DNA of 64,000 bases from NCBI GenBank assembly GCA_030141605.1, contig JAQGDQ010000372.1:71001-135000 (forward strand), read 5' to 3'. The first letter of the stretch is position 1, and the number at the start of each line of letters is the position of its first letter. The notes under the pieces are model-generated. The model was not told the DNA's origin. It did not search any database and was given only the letters and a program-made list of their open reading frames with translations. The translations under genes were made by a program, and so were the position numbers. Shown here piece after piece: positions 34,942 through 64,000 of this stretch. Source of the stretch: Tubiluchus corallicola. Lineage: Eukaryota > Priapulida > Priapulimorpha > Priapulimorphida > Tubiluchidae.

Positions 34942-36408
34942 AAGAGAGAGAGACAGAGATTGGAAGAGATGACTGCAGTTACAACTAATAAACACGACAA
35001 ATTTGAGATATATGGACGTAGTCATTTTCGTTTTATCAAGCGGATTGTCAGGTTTTGTAAACCAATTACTCACTATTCACCATTACAGAATATAATTATG
35101 TATGTATGTATCAGCCTGTTTCGTTTCATTATACCATCAATTTGGTCTCATTTTCTGTTTTTTTGCATAGTATTTAGTCGATTTGCAGCATTAAATTCAT
35201 AGCCATTAAGTTGACGCTAGCTTCCAGCAAAAAAACAACAAATCAGATGATTCGTATATCGATGAGCAATGTGACAACCATACTGTGTAAACCTGACTTA
35301 GATCAAGAAAATACATGTTAATTAACATAGGAGACATAATACCTCCCTGACGAACACTGTTACCAAAGTTAAATATACTAGATTGGTGCAACCCCCCCCC
35401 CCACCTAATTAACAGGCATTGTTTTGTGTTATAAAAAACTTGAAGATGAATAAAAACTTTGGGCACGCAATTTTGTTCAATGAATCTTAATAACTGTGAA
35501 CTTATTTCATTATTGGTCGATGACGTCACATGTCGAAAAGAGAATATCTCTTATTGAGGCAGTTTTCCTTTAAAAACGCACCACATATGCAATTCAAATT
35601 TTAATAATGGTTTATTAATTATAGTCATGGTGGCACTGATTCTCAAAAAAGTGTCAGTTAGCCTTTAAGATTATATATATAATTAACCAATTACCTTTCA
35701 ATTAGCACATTAACAATCAAAATTAACAACCGAAAGCTTTTCTATTGTATACAAAAACTAATGTGAAAAACCTTTCAAATTACAGCAATTTATCACAGCA
35801 AAAAGTAAAAACTGCGGTACAAAATTGATTGCAACGTATAAGATATGAGTAACACTTTTGTGCATGTATAGGCCTATACGTCTCAGCGTATCATAGGCCT
35901 ATATCAATAATCACACCGCTCATGGCGTTAAATGAAAGAAGCCAAGTAACCGTGCATTACAGCTGATATGTCTGCATGATGGCTACACGGAGTTTTGTCA
36001 AACATCACACGATTCTGTGTGGAGAAATTAATGTATTTTTACGCAGATCTAAAATTGAGCGTTATGAAAAATGCCATCGTCATCAACAGTAACCCACGTG
36101 GAACAAATCATAAGCAGCATCGGAAACTAAATAGCTAAAGCTAATAACCGAAGTTTAGAAAGTTGTGGTACATGAAGTGATTAACGAAGCGCAGTTAATA
36201 CGTGTAATGTGTTTGCTTGGTGATAAACTTCTAATTTATTTAGTTCTGTCTGCGTTCTAAGATTCAGCAAGCATGTGAAAGAAAATGGACGAAGTGAATC
36301 TTCGCAGAAAATGATGGAGACTATGTTATTTTATTAAGCAACTGTCAGCTTTCTCTAGAACAGAAAAGTAGGTTGTGATAGTTGCAAGTATGATTTTGCA
36401 ATACTAAG
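34258..36408. other. Region between COX5B start and the proposed receptor signal exon
   Basis: Divergent promoters would lie here. It contains a short (GA)n tract at 34,880-34,958 and an RT fragment at about 35,220-35,460. No host gene seen. Confidence 0.5.
35220..35460 (-). pseudogene. Reverse transcriptase fragment (LINE)
   Basis: The minus frame reads LLRFIEQ, LQVFYNTKQCLLIRWGGG, then FNFGNSVRQGGIMSPMLINM. This matches the RT motif with GVRQGG.xSPxLFN. Only about 80 residues of the palm region remain. Confidence 0.65.
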
Positions 36409-56360
<19,952 letters not shown>

Positions 56361-58428
56361 TCCCAGCAGGCGTAGGAACAATGTAATATGGAACAATGCA
56401 AATATTCCAAGTAGTTATATGAGTCTCGCAGCGATTGAACATCCGATTTCAAACAATTGTTCAAAAATGGTGCAAGCATGGCACCTTATTTTAGTTTTTA
56501 TCAATTTATGAATGAGCTTTAACATGATATTCATGTTTTATATTATTCATCTCAAGCAGAAAGCAGATGGTACGTTCACTGTTTGCCTCTTTGTGCATTT
56601 CCACAAAAACCTAAAGCAATAACTAGGAGTATTGATTTTGCACCTGGATTTAACCAGAGATTCTCAGATTTAATTTATGTTAATTAAGTATATTTTTAGC
56701 TGTAGCAATCTATGTAATACCTATAATAATCGCACATGACGTTTCGAAGCATCAATCAATCTATTTAGCAAGAAAATGTTCAAAAAGAAAGTTGTTTTGT
56801 TCTTTTCTGTTGAGACTTGAGACTCTTGAGATAGCAATGATTTAAATGCAGTAACTGTCTTTAATCTTCTAATTAGACTACTTCTGTTCTTATATAGAGT
56901 CTTTCTAGCGCGTGAGACATTTTAGGATCCAACTATAAACCCTTGATACCTTAGAATTACGCGGGTGGTTATACCAGTTCTTTATAATGTTGTATGTAAC
57001 AATAAGAATTGTATACGTTTTTTATATTTCTTTTTTCCTCCCCCCTACTTCTCGCTTTTTCTTTCATTATTTTTTTCTACGTTCTGTCTTTCTTTGTCTG
57101 TTTTAAATGGTTCTTTCTCTCAATTCTTCCTCTTTCTTTCTATTTTCGTTTATTCGTTTTTTCACTTTTCATGTACTTATTCGTTCATTCACCCACGAGC
57201 CAATTTATTTGTATTCAGTCAGTCATATATTCGTTGTTTACTTATAGATTTCTTCGCTTGCTACTTGGTTCATTTCTTCATCCACTTATTTATTTGTTTC
57301 TTTCCGTTTGTTTGTTTATTTATTCATTTATACTTATCAAAATTATCAATTCATTCTCTTTTCTTCCATTTATCTCTTTCTCTTCCCTTTTTCTCTTTCT
57401 TTCTTCTTTCGTTTTTTCCTTTTTGTTTCATATTTTTGTTCGTTCGTTTCTTTCCTTTTCTCTTAACTATTTTTCCGTTTTTTTTACTCTTTTCTTTTTC
57501 TTTCTTTCGTTTGTTTCTTTTTTACCTGCATGTCACAGTTTTTAATGATTATTTTTACTTCGTGTTTGTAATATTTTTGAATGTAAATAATTTATTAAGA
57601 AGTTTGTCAACAAACTTTTGTGAAATGTATCTTTGATATATAGTTAATCACACAACAATTACGCATAACCTTTAAATTTCAAGAAATATGTCTGTTTTTC
57701 ACTCGTTAAAGGCAACCAATAATGGTTTTCAGTGACCTGATTAAGGATGGGCGTTGTACATTGGTGATGCTGCTCAATATTATGAATTAATAATGAATCA
57801 CCGAGCAGAGACGTCATGCTTATAGTTCCTCTATCAGAAGGTCGCGCTGCCTGTCAAGATAAATAATGTTTCAATATGAATGTGTAATATGACGGCACGA
57901 ATACTTCTGCAAATGGAATAGACGTGTTTAAATAAGGTTATTACATGCATTGCCACATTGAATCTGCCGTTTACGTAACATTAACGTTTGAACATTAACT
58001 ACACATGATGAATGTACAGACGTCTCTAAAGATACTAGTCAATGGTGCTTTCTCAAAGCTCACTTTTTGCAGTTTCATTAACAACCTCGATTTTCCGACA
58101 ATCGTCAAACAGAATCGCGATTATTAGGACGTTAAATAATAAATAACATCATCTTGCAATGTGCATCTTCTTTTAAATAATGAATAACATCATTGCGTAA
58201 CACCAGCTGGTGGTAGCACCGGTCTTCGTTTTTCATCAATTAGGAAGAGAGGACGTATCAGCAAGAAGCGCAGAAGAACAGAACGTGCACCTCGGGGGGC
58301 ATTATTGATATAGACAAACAGTTGAGGAGAGATTCCTTGAATTCATGCAATAAAACGGGGATACGATTGTTGTAGCAACTGTATGCCTGGAGTTTTCCAA
58401 GCTGGAGTGATGGCGGAGAGATAACAGG
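56361..58428. other. Downstream of receptor; pyrimidine-rich stretch, no gene seen
   Basis: The receptor 3' UTR should lie at the left end. From about 57,010 to 57,520 the + strand is dominated by T and TTC/TTTC runs, giving F/S/L-rich false frames. Nothing else is recognisable. Confidence 0.5.
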
Positions 58429-58679
58429 CAGGGCCTATTTCAGCCTAAACGAGGCCTGGGGAAGTGCGGCGTGTGAGGCTTCCTCGGGGAGGGGGGGGGG
58501 GTGCCACCATGATTGGCACCCAGAAAATTTTTGAACTGCTAGAATGCCGCAGAAGCATTTTCGAAGAGAAAATATGGAGTTATACAGTTGTTAAAGGAAA
58601 GAACAATTGAAAGAAAAACTGCTTTATTCTCAAGACCAGTCATTAATGCTTGTTAATACTGGCGAACCGCGCGCGTGCG

Positions 58680-58862
<183 letters not shown>

Positions 58863-59345
58863 GCAGTATGTTTGCATAAAGCAAAAAAAATTACCTTGGC
58901 GCGAGGCCCCCCTGGAGGTGAGACCCCGGGGAAGTATTCCCACTTCCCCTCTCCCCCCCCCCCTGAAATAGGCCCTGCGTGTGATCATGAAGCCAGGACA
59001 ACGCCACTCTACACTACTACATGGTAACAATAATATCAAAGTAGTCGGTATGTAAAATACTGTGTAGGATACTATGTAAAAGCGTCATAAATACTAAATA
59101 TCGTGAGGTAAGATACATAAGCACTTAAAAAGTATTTTTTTGATTTTTTTTGTATATCCCTTTCAGGATTGTATATTTACTAATGATTCAAAATTATTTA
59201 TAGCTACATTTTTTGACAATACGACTTATAATAAACATTTTGCAGTTTCACCTTTTCTTGCAAATTTCCTGTACTAATGAACAACAGCTTGGATAAGGTT
59301 GGTAGAATGCGCTCTAGTACAGCTGGAAATGGAATGTCATCGTGG

Positions 59346-59348
<3 letters not shown>

Positions 59349-59414
<66 letters not shown>

Positions 59415-59515
59415 GCGAGGAAGAGAGAGAGAGATAGAGAGAGGAAGAGAGAGAGAGAGCAAGAGAGAGATAGAGAGAGGGAGAGAGAGAGAGAGGGGAG
59501 GGAGGGAGGGAGAGA

Positions 59516-59556
<41 letters not shown>

Positions 59557-59562
59557 GGGGAG

Positions 59563-59622
<60 letters not shown>

Positions 59623-59675
59623 CGAGAGAGAGAGAGAGAGAGAGGGGGGGAGGGAGGGAGGGAGAGAGGAGGAGA
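59349..59675. repeat. (GA)n tract inside the MITE, second
   Basis: Interrupted GA with GGGA and GATA variants; precedes the second right end of the same element. Confidence 0.97.
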
Positions 59676-60184
59676 GCAGTATGTTTGATAAAGCAATAAA
59701 TTAAATGTTACCTTCGCGCGAGGCCCCCCTGGAGGGTGACGTCCCGGGGAAGTATCCCAACTCCCCCCCCCCCGAAATAGGCCCTGGTAACAGGTAAAGG
59801 GGCTGTTGTGGAATGTGGGTTTCTAGCGATACCAAACTAACTTGGTTTCACAACTCAAACACAGCTACTTTAATTTGTGAAATCTAACTTGTGAGGAATT
59901 ATAAAGTCTCTGTATTTTGCGTTTAACGTAAACAAAATCCCCAAAAATGCAGTAACAGAAAAACTGAACACAAACAGATTCACCTTCAGTTGTGACTCAC
60001 TTACCCAGCAAATGTCGGTAAAAAAACTCGATAGAGATTAGCTTTCTGAATCAGTTATAAATTTACGTATATTTTTGCATATATGAGAAAGCAATGTGTG
60101 ATCTAGCTAGAATTAATAGAGTATAATCTGTAATTTGCCATTAAATTTACCATACATGATTATTGTGGGATATGAATAGTCAAG

Positions 60185-60480
60185 TGGTCAGTACGTATAC
60201 TTCCTAGCCGAAGTTAAGCAATGCTGAGCCTTCTCAGGAAATGGATAGGTAGCTGGCGCTCCTACTACTTCCCACCCGCTTTTGGCATTTTCATTCGCCA
60301 TATCGATTCTGGCTGTTCACCTTGCTGAGGGAGCACGTATTCAAATCCAAACGTGCTTAGAGGATTTGCCGTAATAATGAGCCAGATTCCGAGCCCACCG
60401 CAAGTCCTACAATGAGTGCTGGATTTAAGCTTGCAAAAACCGAATTGCATAAAAATACACAGAGCGAATAAAATAAATGA
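60185..60480 (+). mobile_element. Possible 5S rRNA-derived SINE
   Basis: CGAAGTTAAGCAATGCTGAG, and further on ATGGATAGGTAGCTGGC, resemble the internal promoter part of 5S rRNA (GAAGCTAAGC..., TTGGATGGG.GAC). The rest is unlike 5S, so it is not a functional rRNA gene. A SINE3-like origin is inferred from this one segment. Confidence 0.35.
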
Positions 60481-60578
60481 CAGTTAGACAACACAATAAC
60501 AGCATAATAATCATGCAGTGTTTAGCAGTTAGTAAAGTATCGAAACCGTATATCAGAAATCTGCAAGACTAAGTAGCC

Positions 60579-61027
60579 CATGGGTGTGCAAATTATCTGA
60601 CTATTAAACTTTCCCACAATTCCTGCGGGATACAGGCAGTTTGATCAAGGAGCCAAGTACAGAAAGGCCTAATAACGATTTTTTTTGCATCCGACCTGCG
60701 TACATCATTACTACTACACTCAAGAAACTATTTTAGAAGTTATTAAAATTTTTATTACAAACCATACATTTCTACTTTCAGGACAGATAGTGGTAATTTC
60801 ATTACAATGCATATTAGTAATGTGTATCACACAGTATGTGTAGTACAGTGACATTAAGCTACAACCGTCTTGTAAAGGTTAATGGCATCCGATCTAGTAG
60901 AAAAAACTACCCGCACTATCTTTAGATCGTGGCACGGACTTCAGCTGGATACACTCAATTAATCGCCCGGGCCGCACTTTCATTAGGTTGACAAATCTCT
61001 TCGCGGGCCGTAATTTGCACACCCCTG
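60579..61027 (-). mobile_element. hAT-like MITE, second copy, inverted
   Basis: Inverted relative to the copy at 19,796. Right end TTGCACACCCCTG, left end slightly mutated (CATGGGTGTGCAA). Perfect 8-bp target duplication AAGTAGCC (60571-60578 and 61028-61035). Confidence 0.88.
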
Positions 61028-61284
61028 AAGTAGCCCATGACACTATCAAAAAATTGCCCCAGAAGTTCTTTGTTCGCTGTACCTCTGTTCATTCGTCTGT
61101 AGTTTTTCCAATTTTCTAATCAAATAACATTCCAACCATGCAAGTGTAAATCGCTTTTGGGCAGTTGCGATAGCACCGCAACCTCGTTCACACTTCACTG
61201 ATTACAAAGTAACAAAATGGCAGCTTCGAGCTAAACAGGCTCGGTTGTTTCACCTGCTTGCATTCCAGTTTATTAGTGTCAGCA

Positions 61285-61325
61285 TTATCATCAACATCAT
61301 CTTCTTCATCATCATCATCATCACT

Positions 61326-61382
<57 letters not shown>

Positions 61383-61475
61383 GTCATCATCATCTTCATC
61401 CTCATCATCATCACTTTCATCATCATCATCGTCATCATCATCGTCATCATCATCTTCATCCTCATCATCATCACT

Positions 61476-61544
<69 letters not shown>

Positions 61545-61545
61545 T
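61285..61545. repeat. (ATC)n microsatellite
   Basis: About 260 bases of ATC with CTT/TCC interruptions in a repeating order. Poly-Asp, poly-Met, poly-Ser and poly-Ile frames through it are artefacts. Confidence 0.97.
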
Positions 61546-62216
61546 TTAGTCTTTATATTAACTATAATATATATCATTATTAATATTGTTACGATTATGA
61601 CAAACCCCCTAATAATAGTAATGGGTATGGTTGAGAAGCCCAGTAGTGCAAATGCACCCGTATAAAACAGAATGCACGCTGTAATTTGACGATTCCAACC
61701 TGGCCTTTCTGTCTGTAAAGGAGAATGCTGTAGGTTTGCTGATTTTTATATCAAAGTCTGTTCACATGTCATGGAGCTACTGGTTGTGCATTAAAGTTTA
61801 TTTTGCATTCGTATTCTTTTTACTTTTCTCGTCTGCTGTAAAGTCTTTCATAACTTGTATGCCGCTCTATACATCTTGGGACGGATCGGCGCTGGAACCC
61901 GGATCCGTTACAATATTAACAAATAAATAAGAGTAATCATTAACTAAAATGATTATTATTAGTTAAAATTAATTAATAAAAATAAAACTACAATATAATG
62001 TCAATTTGAAGAACAACTTATCAACAGTAAAGGCAAAAACGTATTTTGTCGCTTATGAACGTTTACCTCAAGCTGCTGAATCTAGGAGTAGCAGCTGGAG
62101 CTGACCTAGATCTTCAGCGTCTGTACCAGATTTACGTAAAAGCTTCTGTTTCTGTTTATTTATGCCACCATCTTGGTTGTTTGATTTGCGCGCGTAATTT
62201 ATTATTGTGTTTGTAG

Positions 62217-62290
62217 GTGGCGTTGACAAGAACAAGAAACGCTTGCGAAACGAAATTGTTTCCCTCCTTCGGTTTTCTGCCGTCCATTGA
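62217..62290 (+). other. Orphan exon-like segment
   Basis: After TTGTAG the frame reads GVDKNKKRLRNEIVSLLRFS and ends at TGA (62288-62290). Another frame stays open to a donor-like TTTCG|GTGAGC near 62,299. Too short to identify and no partner exon found; may be chance. Confidence 0.2.
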
Positions 62291-62885
62291 ATCCCTTTCG
62301 GTGAGCTTCATCAGAATTAGCTAAAGTCACGTGATTTTTGTCCATTATTACAGCTTCATGTTAATTGTTGAACTCTAATTAATCACATTCAATGTCCCCC
62401 ACTGGCTTTCCATTAATGTGTTGCATCCACTGCGGTCGGTCAATTAACTTGGTTCCATTGACACACGAGTAACTTGGTCACCATAATTGGAAGAGGAAGT
62501 CATACGCATTTGCGAGAATGGGTCAAAGAGAACAGGAAAGGACGAACAGATGCTAGGCATAATTACATTCATCATGACAGCTCCATGCATAATTGTTATT
62601 TAATCGCACAAAGTCTGCATGCACGTGTGTAATAATAACATTTATATAGTTTAAACGTAATTTATTATAGGATTGGATTAGACAGTTTGTACAACATGAT
62701 TTAGGATCCTCACCACAACAGACTTTATACACTATTTACAAAAACATTTACAGTAAGAATTGACTATAACTAAACAAGCTGACAAGTTTTACTACAGGGT
62801 TACATCAGACATTAGTAGAAAATGACGGTTAGTAAATATTAATGTACGATTATTTAAGACTGATGTATTTTATATCAGATAGAAA

Positions 62886-63356
62886 CTACTGGAAGCGTTT
62901 AGTACATAATATAAAGTCATGTATACATTGGAATATTTTACAGATAGTAACATAGTTAAATTCATCTTTTCCGAATAATAACAACTTCAACAGATCATTA
63001 GTTCCTAAAGCAGCTATACTAAGGTTTTCGGGCAGTAGTATTGCATTTAATTTATCAAACATAACTACCCTAGCTAGTTGATGCAATGGGCAGTGCAACA
63101 AAAAGTGTTTAACAGACTCAAATAGAAATCCACAGTTACAATTCGGCAATATTGGATGACCGTTATTATCTTTACAGCCTTTAGAGAAAAGGTCATAGTT
63201 TAGCTGAGAAAATCCGATTCTCATGCGCGTATGATGCACTGATATTGGAGGTGAAAAATGTTTCTTACGCATCGATAAACTTAAATGTGATTTGAGCTCT
63301 TGTTTGAATTGCGAAATGGATGTAATTTCAATAACATTTATATATAATACGATCAA
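62886..63356 (-). pseudogene. LINE ORF2 C-terminal fragment
   Basis: About 156 residues with the tail pattern of many non-LTR elements: HHTRMRIGFSQLNYDLFSKG, CNCGFLFESVKHFLLHCPL, and a closing ILCTKRF. No polymerase domain remains. A different family from the LINE at 9 kb, judging by this cysteine-rich tail. Confidence 0.75.
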
Positions 63357-64000
63357 ACGTTTTCACATATTATATCTTACATCAGTAAGATTTATTAATA
63401 GGTAGGCATACAACAGGATAACTTAGAACAATTTTTAGTAAAATAGCTACTATGCACACAAATGAAAAAAGTCCAAGTACGAAAGAGCTACATCTGTAAA
63501 GACACTTAATTATTTTATTTATACATTATTTTATACATGATTTTATTGTTATATCTCCATTGTTATAAATATATGTTATTGTAATTCAAGGTGGTGAAGT
63601 AATAAAAAGTACTACGAGTAAAACTTTTCGCTTATCTGTACGTGCACAATCTACAAAACTTTTAACTACCATAAAAATCTAAATTTAATTAAAAAATTTA
63701 AAAGTTTTTTTTGTTTTCAATCTATGCAGTAGATACTCCCTTCTGGCAATTTTTTCCCACAAACAGTAAATCCGATTAGAATTTTAAATACCAAGGCTAT
63801 ATTAACCCTTTCAGTCCCAAATTATTTTTTTAATAAGAAAACATTTTTTGGCTTGGTACTTTTGTTCCCAATGTATCCTGTGGGATACACAACATTCTTT
63901 GTCATATGCAAAAAAAACAAAGTTCGACTTTTGTAAAGTACAACAAAAGCAAAAAATGTGCTTCATTTTGCAACTGCTGATAATTTTTTAAATTATTTAA
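63357..64000. other. Right edge of window; nothing recognised
   Basis: AT-rich sequence upstream of the minus-strand LINE fragment; could be unrecognised LINE body or plain intergenic DNA. Confidence 0.4.

Noticed and set aside
56965-57636. Hydrophobic F/L/S-rich 178-223 codon frames, membrane-protein-like
   Set aside because: Low-complexity T/TTC-rich sequence without splice sites or conserved pattern.

Overview
This window is nuclear DNA of an invertebrate animal: AT-rich, with short exons in long introns and many transposon remnants, minisatellites and (GA)n or trinucleotide tracts. The phylum cannot be fixed from the sequence. Almost none of the long open frames are genes. The real genes emerged by joining small exons at GT(or GC)/AG boundaries while keeping codon phase and family similarity.

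Layout: (1) 5,403-27,245, + strand: a complete 14-exon CILK1/ICK-MAK type ciliary kinase (about 553 aa). Its introns hold a Tigger-like MITE, three copies of one young hAT-like element, a LINE 3' end, a pogo-like deletion derivative with a hAT element nested inside it, an LTR-like promoter unit, a tRNA-derived SINE and a 2.7-kb minisatellite. (2) 30,474-34,257, - strand: a complete 4-exon cytochrome c oxidase subunit 5B gene (121 aa), convergent with the kinase. Its exon 3 splice donor has been amplified into about 28 tandem copies of 34 bp. (3) 36,409-56,360, + strand: a nicotinic acetylcholine receptor alpha-type (Cys-loop) subunit, about 483 aa in 7 exons if the proposed signal-peptide exon is right. 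It has one GC-AG intron, one triplicated 3' splice site and several intronic minisatellites. (4) 38,760-41,436, - strand: a small secreted cysteine-containing precursor (74 aa, five tiny exons), antisense within intron 1 of the receptor. (5) 56.4-64 kb: no convincing gene; MITEs, (GA)n tracts, a possible 5S-like SINE, simple repeats and a LINE tail.

The genes do not form a pathway: cilium-length kinase, respiratory-chain subunit, cation channel subunit and secreted peptide. The common theme is tandem repetition at splice junctions: the COX5B donor and a receptor acceptor have each been copied in tandem, and three (GA)n tracts begin shortly downstream of donors. All exon models rest on reading the sequence by eye; no transcript or database evidence was available.
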